Source of the DNA: JAICKN01 sp036491415
Lineage (GTDB): Bacteria > Acidobacteriota > Terriglobia > Terriglobales > Acidobacteriaceae
Reading direction: 5' to 3'
Assembly (NCBI GenBank): GCA_036491415.1
Contig: DASXCC010000183.1
Coordinates: forward strand, 1-13,015
DNA: 13,015 nucleotides
Every line of letters begins with the position of its first letter. Positions within the stretch are counted from its first letter, which is position 1. The position numbers were made by a program, and so were the translations under genes. The notes below the pieces were generated by a model. That model had not been told where the DNA came from, did no database searches, and saw only the letters and a list, made by a program, of their open reading frames with translations. Positions 7,028 to 13,015 of the stretch are shown in pieces.

Positions 7028-8458
7028 ATGAGCGCTGATCAGCCTACACAAATAAAATTCGGGACCGACGGATGGCGAGGAGTTATCGCCGACGACTTCA
7101 CCTTTGCCAACGTGCGCCGCGTCGCTGGCGCAATTGCGTCCTACGTACTGAAAGAAGAGGACGCAAGCAAGGGCGTGGTAGTCGGATTCGATACCCGCTT
7201 CGCTTCGAAAAATGCCGCCCGCATTGTCGCGGAGGTGATCGCTGCCGCGGGGATTCCCGTGCAGCTCGCCGCGGACTATGTTCCAACGCCTGCAGTTTCT
7301 CTTGCCGTAAAAAAGCAAGGCGCGGCCGGGGGAGTTGTGGTGACTTCGAGCCACAATCCATGGAACTGGAATGGAATAAAGTTCAAAGGAAAATTTGGCG
7401 GATCGGCAACTCCCGCGATCATGAAAGTAATCGAGAGCGAATTGAATGCGGGCGCAATGCCGAGCGGTAAGAGCGCAGCGATCACAGAAGTCGACCTGAA
7501 GCAGCCGTATGTTAATGCCATCTGCAGTTTCGCGGATGTTGATTTGATCGCGAAGGCAAATTTCAAATTCGCCGTGGACGCCATGCACGGCTCCGGCCGT
7601 GGCATCTTGTCGCAGATATTTTCAAGCAAAGGCATTCAACACGTCGCCATCCGTCAGGACATCAATCCGCTATTCCCGGGAATCAATCCTGAACCGATTC
7701 AGCCGCACGTGGCCATGTTGCAGGAAACCGTCGTGAAGGAAAAATGCCATGCGGGTTTTGCCACGGATGGCGATGCCGATCGCCTTGGCGCGGTGGCGGA
7801 AGATGGAAGCTTTGTAGATTCGCATAAAATTTTCTCAGTGTTGCTTCGCTGGTTGCTCGAGCGCAAGAAATGGGCCGGCGAAGTTGTGCGCGCTTTTAAC
7901 ACGACACGCATGCTCGACCGTATTGCCGCCAAGCACGGACGAAAGCTCAATGAATGCCCCATCGGATTTAAGTACATCGCTGATTTGATGATGGAGCGAG
8001 AAATTGTCATTGGCGGCGAAGAGTCCGGCGGCATCGGATATTCGCGCTATCTGCCGGAACGCGACGGAGTTCTGAATTCTTTGCTTCTCGCAAATGTGAT
8101 GGCGGAAGAAGGCAAGCCGCTCGGCCAGCTCTTAGCCGATCTGCAAAATGAATTCGGCGCGCATTATTATGGACGCCTGGATTTGCACATCCCGGAAAGT
8201 GTGAAGCAGAGCGCCATTACTCGCGCGAAAGCTGAATCTACCAACAAACTGGGAAAGAACTTTGTTCTGCGCAAAGAAAACATGGACGGAATCAAGTTCT
8301 TCCTCGACATCCCTGCGGATGGCAACGGCGCCGAACCATGGGTACTTTTCCGCGCCTCAGGCACCGAGCCGCTACTTCGCGTGTACAGCGAAGCAGCATC
8401 GCCGGCGCTGGTCAGCGAAATTCTCGCCAATGCGAAAGCCTTCGTAGAAGGCTCCTAA
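7028..8458 (+). CDS. Phosphomannomutase/phosphoglucomutase family protein
   Basis: Alpha-D-phosphohexomutase that moves phosphate between C6 and C1 of a hexose; next to manA and manC the likely job is mannose-6-phosphate to mannose-1-phosphate (manB role). It has 476 residues with all four domains: N-terminal KFGTDGWRG, the phosphoserine loop TSSHNP with Ser108 (TSSHNP instead of the common TASHNP), the magnesium loop DGDADR (Asp247, 249, 251), the sugar-binding loop GEESGG (Glu331, Ser333) and the phosphate-binding RASGTEP (442-448). AAGGA (7008-7012) overlaps the manC stop and is about 15 bases from the ATG, rather far. Glucose versus mannose preference cannot be decided from the motifs, and a dual role is common in this family. 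Confidence 0.92.
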   Translation: MSADQPTQIKFGTDGWRGVIADDFTFANVRRVAGAIASYVLKEEDASKGVVVGFDTRFASKNAARIVAEVIAAAGIPVQLAADYVPTPAVSLAVKKQGAAGGVVVTSSHNPWNWNGIKFKGKFGGSATPAIMKVIESELNAGAMPSGKSAAITEVDLKQPYVNAICSFADVDLIAKANFKFAVDAMHGSGRGILSQIFSSKGIQHVAIRQDINPLFPGINPEPIQPHVAMLQETVVKEKCHAGFATDGDADRLGAVAEDGSFVDSHKIFSVLLRWLLERKKWAGEVVRAFNTTRMLDRIAAKHGRKLNECPIGFKYIADLMMEREIVIGGEESGGIGYSRYLPERDGVLNSLLLANVMAEEGKPLGQLLADLQNEFGAHYYGRLDLHIPESVKQSAITRAKAESTNKLGKNFVLRKENMDGIKFFLDIPADGNGAEPWVLFRASGTEPLLRVYSEAASPALVSEILANAKAFVEGS

Positions 8459-8543
8459 ACGAACCACGGAGCAAATTTTCGCCGCCTTGCGAATGTTGTA
8501 ATCTCATACTCATAGTCGTCATTTCACCTGCGAGACATCTATT

Positions 8544-9551
8544 CTGAGTGAAAAGAGCCTGGTAACAGTTGCAGTCGTTGGTGCGGGTGCATTCGGCCGC
8601 AATCATGCGCGGGTTTACCAAAACCTGGCCAAACAAGGTGAACCCCTCCGTTTGGCTGGAATTGTTGATATTGATATTTCCCGTGCCGATGCTTTGGCCC
8701 GGGAATTCGGATGCCGCGCCTTCGGTTCTGTCGATCAACTGATTTCCACCTACAACGAAGTGCAGGCCGCTTCCGTCGCGGTCCCCACAGTTCATCATCT
8801 ATCCGTTGCGCGCTCGCTGATGCAGGCCGGCGTCGATGTTCTCATCGAGAAGCCGCTCACTCCATCTCTCGCAGAAGCCGATGAAGTCATCAAGCTGTCG
8901 CGCGAACTGAATCGCATTGTGCAAGTGGGGCACCTCGAGCGGTTCAACCCAGCAGTACAAGCGACAGTAGATCTGGTTACCCAGCCGATGTTCTTTGAAG
9001 TCCATCGTTTGAGTATGTTCACGCCACGGTCTTTGGATGTGGACGTCGTACTCGACCTCATGATCCACGATCTCGACATTGTGCTTTCCTTCACCAAGTC
9101 TCCGGTGAAAGAAATTCGTGCGGTTGGCCTGCCCATCCTTTCCCGTAAAGTGGACATCGCCAACGTGCGTCTTGAATTTGAATCAGGATGCGTGGCCAAC
9201 TTTACGGCCAGCCGCGTTTCCACTGAGCAAGTCCGGAAATTACGGTTCTTCCAACCCGGGCAATATGTGTCACTGGACTACAGCCGGCAGGATGTTCTGG
9301 TTTTCAGCGTCGGAGGGGACAATGCGGGAACGCCTTCCGCGAACCCCCAGATCAAGATCAACAAGCCGGAACTGAAAGCTCAGGAGCCGCTCCAGGCCGA
9401 GCTCCAGTCATTCCTTGATTGCATTCGGCAACGGTCAAAACCCTTAGTTTCAGCGGAAGATGGGCGAAGCGCACTTAAACTGGCGCTGGATATTGTCTCT
9501 ACCATGGCAAAACATGGTGAAAAGGTTCAACTTGAGACGCTCCGCCGCTAA
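8544..9551 (+). CDS. Gfo/Idh/MocA family NAD(P)-dependent oxidoreductase with a probable CTG start
   Basis: Predicted sugar or nucleotide-sugar dehydrogenase. The N-terminal Rossmann domain has VVGAGAFG (11-18), followed by the family EKP motif (102-104), VGHLERFNP (128-136) and the catalytic-region LDLMIHDLD (170-178, His175). The C-terminal alpha/beta substrate domain is present. The GHLERFNPAV signature resembles the group containing UDP-GlcNAc 3-dehydrogenases of lipid A synthesis (GnnA), but no partner aminotransferase is adjacent, so the substrate is open. The frame is open from 8502 with no ATG, GTG or TTG before TTG 8652, which lies beyond the Rossmann motif. CTG 8544 (reading M-S-E-K-S-L) or ATT 8541 is therefore the likely start, unless one base is wrong. 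GCGAGA at 8530-8535 may be a weak ribosome site. It follows the phosphohexomutase after 85 bases. Confidence 0.85.
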   Translation: MSEKSLVTVAVVGAGAFGRNHARVYQNLAKQGEPLRLAGIVDIDISRADALAREFGCRAFGSVDQLISTYNEVQAASVAVPTVHHLSVARSLMQAGVDVLIEKPLTPSLAEADEVIKLSRELNRIVQVGHLERFNPAVQATVDLVTQPMFFEVHRLSMFTPRSLDVDVVLDLMIHDLDIVLSFTKSPVKEIRAVGLPILSRKVDIANVRLEFESGCVANFTASRVSTEQVRKLRFFQPGQYVSLDYSRQDVLVFSVGGDNAGTPSANPQIKINKPELKAQEPLQAELQSFLDCIRQRSKPLVSAEDGRSALKLALDIVSTMAKHGEKVQLETLRR

Positions 9552-9817
9552 TTTTCCGTCAGCCCCGACGTTTTACACTTCTTGACAGCGTCTTCGTTCG
9601 ATCCGGGGTACGCTCATAACTTGAAATTCCTAAAGTGCCGGTACTTCAGAATTTCGTTTAAATGCCGGAAGATGCGAAAATAGAAGCACTTGGGGCAGCT
9701 AAGGAGAAATTTGAAGTTGCCGGTTTGCACAGCGTCCGATCTGAAGTAAAAGCTGGATCCTCACATCCAGCAACTAATCGTGGGTGAGTTGTGTCTAACC
9801 TTTAAGTTGCAATCATC
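9552..9817. other. 266-base intergenic leader ahead of the TonB-like gene
   Basis: No convincing gene lies here. It contains an isolated TTGACA (9582-9587) without a well-spaced -10 box, an imperfect 14-bp palindrome AAGTGCCGGTACTT (9633-9646, one G-T mismatch), and a 7-bp hairpin GCTGGAT/ATCCAGC (9752-9758 and 9765-9771, 6-base loop) with no T run after it. A 41-codon ORF (9662-9787) lacks a ribosome site. No Shine-Dalgarno sequence was seen before the ATG at 9818. Confidence 0.5.
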
Positions 9818-10903
9818 ATGCCTATGACCGAAATCCCTCCGCGGACTTCAGATACTCCGCCTTCGCCTCCGGAGGGCACGAGTCTGTATGACGCAGACCG
9901 ATGGGAATCCGCCTATCGCGAACTGCACATTACTCCCGAACTGGTCATTCAGCTTCAGGATGATCTTTCTCGTGCCCGGCAGCGCGAAGCGTTTTGGATT
10001 TCCGTCATTGTTCACATTCTGCTGATCATTATCATTCTGAATGCGAACCGGCTGGCAAAATACCTGCCACTGCAAACTGTCGTTCGATTAAGTCCCTCGG
10101 ACCAGGCAAAGCACAATCAACTTACTTATTTGGAATTGCCTCCGGACCTGCAACGTCCGAAGGAACGTCCCAAGACGAATGTTATTTCGGACAAAGACAG
10201 AATTTCGGCGGCGCGCACTCCCAAAGTTGAAACCAGAAAATTCTTAGATAGCACGCGCCCGGGAATTCAGGCTCCGCCAGCGCCGCATCCTGCAGAGCAA
10301 CAGGCCGCCCCTCAGCAACAGGCGCAACAACCGCCTCCGCCACAACAGCAGGCGCAGCAAAATCCGGTGGCAAAGCTGGAAACGCCTACGCCTCCGGCAA
10401 AGCAGCCAAATTTTAATACCCCGAATGTGTCCGCCGGATCGGCCATCGAACAAGCCGCGCGCGCCGCGTTAAACAACCACAGCACTTACGGCGGCAGCGC
10501 TGGAGATTATGGAATCAATCAAGGCCGGTCGGCTCCCAAAGCTATAGAGAACATGGACATTCTCACAGACACCATGGGGGTGGATTTTGGCCCTTACCTG
10601 CAGCGTGTGCTGCATGACGTAAAAGAAAATTGGTATCGCGTAATTCCCGAGTCCGCGGAGCCGCCGATCTCGAAAAAAGGAAAAGTCGCGATTGAGTTTG
10701 TGATTTTGAAAAATGGCACCGTCGCAGGGATGAAGCTCGATGGATCTTCCAGCGATATTCCTCTTGATCGCGCAGCATGGGCTGGGATCACAGGTTCCAA
10801 TCCATTCCCGCCGCTGCCGTCGGAATTCCCCGGCAAATATTTAGGACTGCGAATTTATTTCTTCTACAACCCGGCCCCGGGCGAAATGACCCAGACGCAA
10901 TAA
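9818..10903 (+). CDS. TonB-like energy transducer protein
   Basis: Inner-membrane protein expected to couple an ExbB/ExbD-type motor to outer-membrane transport or envelope integrity. It has 361 residues: a 58-residue cytoplasmic N-terminus, one membrane span at about 59-76, a long periplasmic linker with a Pro/Gln-rich part (151-183, including PQQQAQQ twice), and a TonB C-terminal domain at about 258-351 (YLQRVLHDVKENWYRV, KKGKVAIEFVILKNGTV, NPFPPLPSEFPG). The membrane span contains SVIVH (Ser62, His66), matching the Ser-x-x-x-His pair of E. coli TonB (Ser16, His20) needed for proton-driven function. The N-terminal cytoplasmic part is much longer than in E. coli TonB. An alternative ATG at 9824 would remove two residues. 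No exbB, exbD or receptor gene is in the window. It converges with the regulator gene, leaving 19 bases between them. Confidence 0.85.
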   Translation: MPMTEIPPRTSDTPPSPPEGTSLYDADRWESAYRELHITPELVIQLQDDLSRARQREAFWISVIVHILLIIIILNANRLAKYLPLQTVVRLSPSDQAKHNQLTYLELPPDLQRPKERPKTNVISDKDRISAARTPKVETRKFLDSTRPGIQAPPAPHPAEQQAAPQQQAQQPPPPQQQAQQNPVAKLETPTPPAKQPNFNTPNVSAGSAIEQAARAALNNHSTYGGSAGDYGINQGRSAPKAIENMDILTDTMGVDFGPYLQRVLHDVKENWYRVIPESAEPPISKKGKVAIEFVILKNGTVAGMKLDGSSSDIPLDRAAWAGITGSNPFPPLPSEFPGKYLGLRIYFFYNPAPGEMTQTQ

Positions 10904-10922
10904 TCGCTGTGGGGTTTTCCGT

Positions 10923-11768
10923 TTACTCTTCCGGATAAGCCATGCGTAATAGTGTGCGCTCCGCGAACGGAACGTAAAGCAATGCTGCGGTCGCTGCGAA
11001 TGCGGGGCCAAACCCAATTTTTCCCGCTGCCAGAAATGGCGCCAGGGCCCAGAGTTCATCGAGCACCAATACCGCCAGGAACAAATGCGCAAAGTTCTTC
11101 CGCAGATGCTGGTAGTCAAAGCTTATCGCTGAAATAAAGTAGCAACGGAACACAATGCCCACCGCGCTGGAAATGAGTATTGTGATGAGAGCGGCATCAG
11201 CGGCATGACCGGTGAGAAGAAGATTGATGGCGCCATCCGCACCGCGCCAATGAAAGAGCGCAACAAGATAAAAGACCAGGTACATCACTTGAATCAGTCC
11301 AAATAAACCTCGCGGAATCGCGCGGTGCGGCAGCGGAATATTCAGCTCCGGATGAAACTTGCTCGGAGTTTGCGGCATGGGTTGTGCAGGCAGGGGTTGC
11401 GCCGCCAGGGATTGCGCTGGAAGATCGGAATCAATGGTTCCAATAAAGCGATAGCCCCGGCGAGCCACGGTCTCGATAAATTGCGGTTTGCTGGCGGAGT
11501 CGCCAAGAGCCTCGCGGATTTTATTTACCGCTGTATTCAGGCTGTGATCAAAATCGACGAAAGTATCGCCGGGCCAAAGCTTTTGCCGAAGGTCTTCGCG
11601 CGTGGCGACCTCCCCAGGGCGCCCAAGCAATACCGTAAGAATTTGCAGAGGCTGCTCCTGCAGGCGAACACGAATGCCGTTTTTTCGCAGCTCCCCGGCA
11701 ATAACGTCAAGTTCAAATACACCAAAGCGGATACTTCGTGCGGCGGGGTTAGCTTGCGGCGACGACAT
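10923..11768 (-). CDS. Membrane-anchored winged-helix transcriptional regulator (OmpR/CadC-type DNA-binding domain)
   Basis: One-component regulator of 281 residues. The OmpR/PhoB-type winged-helix domain covers about 13-112 (IRFGVFELD, LQEQPLQIL, RPGEVATREDLRQKLWP, FVDFDHSLNTAVNKIREALGD, RRGYRFIG), a form very common in Acidobacteriota. A Pro/Ala/Gln linker follows with degenerate pentapeptide repeats (LPAQ, LAAQ, LPAQ; 116-134). The rest is a membrane part with about four spans (154-174, 189-217, 226-248, 253-268). The order resembles CadC/ToxR, but the sensor part is multi-span rather than a periplasmic domain or the WD40/TPR domains usual in this phylum. I prefer ATG 11768; an in-frame GTG at 11789 would add seven residues. 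Neither has a clear ribosome site. TTAGC repeats lie just upstream and may be its operator. The signal and targets are unknown. Confidence 0.85.
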   Translation of the reverse strand: MSSPQANPAARSIRFGVFELDVIAGELRKNGIRVRLQEQPLQILTVLLGRPGEVATREDLRQKLWPGDTFVDFDHSLNTAVNKIREALGDSASKPQFIETVARRGYRFIGTIDSDLPAQSLAAQPLPAQPMPQTPSKFHPELNIPLPHRAIPRGLFGLIQVMYLVFYLVALFHWRGADGAINLLLTGHAADAALITILISSAVGIVFRCYFISAISFDYQHLRKNFAHLFLAVLVLDELWALAPFLAAGKIGFGPAFAATAALLYVPFAERTLLRMAYPEE

Positions 11769-11782
11769 GGGGACGACGTAGT

Positions 11783-11842
11783 TTAGCACTCGCGACTGTA
11801 ATCGTTAGCTAACGCTGGAGCTACAATGCTAGTGCTAACGAT
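11783..11842. promoter_or_regulatory. Cluster of TTAGC half-sites: candidate operator in the divergent region
   Basis: A perfect 12-bp palindrome CGTTAGCTAACG sits at 11803-11814. Further copies are TTAGCACT (11783-11790) and its inverse AGTGCTAA (11831-11838), the latter within GCTAACGAT (11834-11842), which is the inverse of ATCGTTAGC (11801-11809). The cluster lies between the - strand regulator and the + strand small membrane protein, and its last copy enters the small ORF. A -10-like TGTAAT (11797-11802) on the + strand has no good -35 box. Binding by the neighbouring winged-helix protein is inference. Confidence 0.45.
11817..11820 (+). promoter_or_regulatory. Ribosome binding site deciding the start of the 50-residue membrane protein
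   Basis: GGAG stands 5 bases before ATG 11826. The later in-frame ATGs at 11841 and 11886 have no comparable site, so this element supports the longest form of the small protein and supports its being translated. Confidence 0.6.
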
Positions 11843-11978
11843 GCGAGCTCCCCGCAAAAATTCCGCGCACAGGCCGGTGCAGAAAATGGAGACGCAAGGC
11901 ATTCTGCTGATCGTTCTCGTCATCCTCGTCTATGCTCTCGCCCGCTACTGGCACAACATTCCCTGGAGATTCCGCTAA
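11826..11978 (+). CDS. Small single-span membrane protein, 50 residues, upstream of miaA
   Basis: Not recognised as a known family. The ORF has a basic N-terminal part (1-20, with Arg7, Arg10, Lys11, Arg16, Lys20), one strongly hydrophobic span at about 25-39 (GILLIVLVILVYALA), and a short aromatic, basic end (RYWHNIPWRFR). Support for translation is a GGAG 5 bases before the ATG and the exact junction with miaA: its TAA (11976-11978) is directly followed by the miaA GTG. Its own 3' end carries the GGAG (11965-11968) that would serve miaA, so translation of the two is probably coupled. It could be a small membrane-anchored accessory protein or a leader ORF whose translation matters more than its product. 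The function is unknown. Confidence 0.65.
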   Translation: MLVLTMRAPRKNSAHRPVQKMETQGILLIVLVILVYALARYWHNIPWRFR

Positions 11979-12929
11979 GTGGCTTCAGAATATCCGCTGA
12001 TCGTAATTTTAGGCGCAACCGGCAGCGGGAAAACTGCGTTGTCCCTGGCGCTGGCGGAAAAGTTCGAGGGCGAAATCGTAAATTGCGATTCCGTCGCCAT
12101 GTACCGCGAATTTGAAATCGGCACGGCGAAACCGAACACCAAAGAAAGAGCACGCGCACCACATCATTTATTTGATGTCGTAGATCCGGCAGGACACATG
12201 ACCGCCGGCGAGTATGCGCGCCAAGCTAGAGAAACTTTGCAGCAGATCAAAAGCAGAAATCACCTGCCGATTGTTGTGGGTGGAACCGGGCTTTATCTTC
12301 GCGCATTGCTGGAGGGACTTTTTCCCGGGCCGCAACGGTCCGAAGAATTGCGGGGCCGGCTACGAGAACGCGCAGAACGAAAAGATTATTTAAGCCGCGT
12401 GTTGCAGCGTTTGGATCCTGCGGCAGCGGAGAAAATTCACGCCAACGACACTCCCAAATTGATTCGCGCGATTGAAGTATGTCTCGCCTCGCACGACAAA
12501 ATGACCGATTTGTGGAAGCAGGGGCGGGAACCACTACAGGGTTTCAAGATTATTCGCTTGGGCTTAAATCCCGAACGGGAGTTTTTGTACCAACGAATCA
12601 ATCGCAGAGCGCAGAAGATGTTCGAAGATGGATTAGTCGAAGAGACGCAAACCCTGGTAACAAAATATGGTGACAGCTCCTGGGCACTAGGATCGTTGGG
12701 ATATAAACAGTCCGTTCAGTTACTGCGGGGAGAAATAAATTGGGAGGCGGCCATTACAGCTGCGCAACAGTCTCACCGCAACTATGCGAAACGGCAAATG
12801 ACATGGTTCCGCCGCGAACCCGACGTTACGTGGATTGCGGGCTTCGGCGACGATGCCGCGATTCAGCAACAGGCAATCGATCGAGCGAATCAAGAAGCGA
12901 AAATGTTGTCATTAGCAAAACCGCAATGA
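11979..12929 (+). CDS. miaA: tRNA dimethylallyltransferase
   Basis: MiaA adds a dimethylallyl group to N6 of adenine 37 in tRNAs reading UNN codons, the first step to ms2i6A, which stabilises codon-anticodon pairing. It has 316 residues, normal for the family. Visible are the P-loop GATGSGKT (12-19), DSVAMYREFEIGTAKP (family DSxQxYxxxxIGTAKP, with Ala in place of the common Gln), the VVGGTGLYLRALLEG motif, NDTPKLIRAIEV, SLGYKQ and the C-terminal YAKRQMTWFRRE. The start is GTG 11979, directly after the stop of the small membrane protein, with GGAG 10 bases upstream. The TGA overlaps the ATG of the following ORF. The often-seen neighbour hfq is not visible in the 86 bases left. Confidence 0.95.
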   Translation: MASEYPLIVILGATGSGKTALSLALAEKFEGEIVNCDSVAMYREFEIGTAKPNTKERARAPHHLFDVVDPAGHMTAGEYARQARETLQQIKSRNHLPIVVGGTGLYLRALLEGLFPGPQRSEELRGRLRERAERKDYLSRVLQRLDPAAAEKIHANDTPKLIRAIEVCLASHDKMTDLWKQGREPLQGFKIIRLGLNPEREFLYQRINRRAQKMFEDGLVEETQTLVTKYGDSSWALGSLGYKQSVQLLRGEINWEAAITAAQQSHRNYAKRQMTWFRREPDVTWIAGFGDDAAIQQQAIDRANQEAKMLSLAKPQ

Positions 12930-13015
12930 ATCACACTTCTCTCTGCTATCGTTCGAATATGCTCCGCAAGGTTTTCTGCGCTCTCCTCACGGTTCTTCTG
13001 GTTTCGGCAGCGCAG
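12926..13015 (+). CDS. Start of a probable exported protein (3' end outside window)
   Basis: An open frame runs from ATG 12926, overlapping the miaA stop as ATGA, to the window edge (30 codons). A second in-frame ATG is at 12959. From there the product reads as a signal peptide: basic MLRK, hydrophobic VFCALLTVLLV, then SAAQ where cleavage would be expected. ATG 12926 would place 11 extra residues before it and fits translational coupling to miaA; ATG 12959 gives a more usual signal peptide but has no clear ribosome site. The identity cannot be told from this fragment. Confidence 0.5.
   Translation, partial: MNHTSLCYRSNMLRKVFCALLTVLLVSAAQ

Noticed and set aside
8548..8565. GTG at 8548 as the oxidoreductase start
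   Set aside because: It is in another frame and meets TAA after five codons.
9557..9574. Terminator-like CGTC...GACG followed by TTTT after the oxidoreductase gene
   Set aside because: The stem is only 4 bp and the T run is short.
9582..9587. Perfect -35 box TTGACA after the oxidoreductase gene
   Set aside because: The nearest -10-like sequence (TACGCT, 9609-9614) is at a 21-base spacing, too far for a confident promoter.
9752..9771. 7-bp hairpin as a terminator
   Set aside because: No T run follows it. It is kept only as a structural note in the leader.
9662..9787. 41-codon ORF in the leader of the TonB-like gene
   Set aside because: No ribosome site precedes its ATG, a stop lies directly before it, and the product resembles nothing I know; chance is a sufficient explanation.
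10889..10922. Shared terminator between the convergent TonB-like and regulator genes
   Set aside because: Only CCCA/TGGG plus two inner pairs can form around GGGGTTTTCC; too weak to call.
1..13015. CRISPR array, tRNA, rRNA, insertion sequence, prophage or toxin-antitoxin system
   Set aside because: No regularly spaced repeats, no cloverleaf-like gene with a T-loop sequence, no transposase or phage motifs, and no paired small ORFs of toxin-antitoxin type were seen on reading both strands by eye.

Overview
The window reads as ordinary chromosome from an Acidobacteriota bacterium, most likely of the Terriglobia/Koribacter type. This is inferred from the acidobacterial style of winged-helix regulator (LQEQP, RPGEV, FVDFDHSLNTAV and RRGYRFIG motifs), the secreted M13 metallopeptidase, the long-tailed TonB-like protein and the mid-GC, rather even gene style. 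No tRNA, rRNA, CRISPR array, insertion sequence or phage gene was seen, and nothing suggests recent transfer.

Layout. (1) 1-673: the 3' part of recA on the + strand, ending in a strong hairpin terminator. (2) 703-2790: a secreted M13 (neprilysin/PepO-like) zinc metallopeptidase on the - strand, convergent with recA and divergent from the next block. (3) 3025-9551: a + strand run of coaD, a class I aspartate-type aminotransferase, manA, manC, a phosphomannomutase/phosphoglucomutase and a Gfo/Idh/MocA oxidoreductase. coaD and the aminotransferase overlap by ATGA. manA-manC-pmm are separated by only about 20 bases and together supply the three steps from fructose-6-phosphate to GDP-mannose. (4) 9552-9817: a 266-base gap, then a TonB-like energy transducer (9818-10903). 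(5) 10923-11768: a - strand membrane-anchored winged-helix regulator. (6) 11826-13015: a + strand cluster of a 50-residue single-span membrane protein, miaA (tRNA dimethylallyltransferase) directly abutting it, and the start of a probable exported protein overlapping the miaA stop codon.

How the genes work together. manA-manC-pmm is a GDP-mannose module feeding glycan, exopolysaccharide or LPS synthesis, and the Gfo/Idh/MocA enzyme may act on a sugar or nucleotide sugar in the same context. CoaD with the aminotransferase is central metabolism. The TonB-like protein serves the outer membrane. The least explained part is the divergent region 11769-11825 between the membrane-bound regulator and the small membrane protein: it holds a perfect 12-bp palindrome and further TTAGC half-sites, and so looks like an operator.

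The window is mainly housekeeping and I do not see a clear new multi-gene system. The items best worth a second look are the regulator / TTAGC-box / small membrane protein / miaA arrangement, the oxidoreductase that lacks any ATG, GTG or TTG start ahead of its Rossmann motif, the unusual non-acidic RecA tail, and the structured leader ahead of manA.
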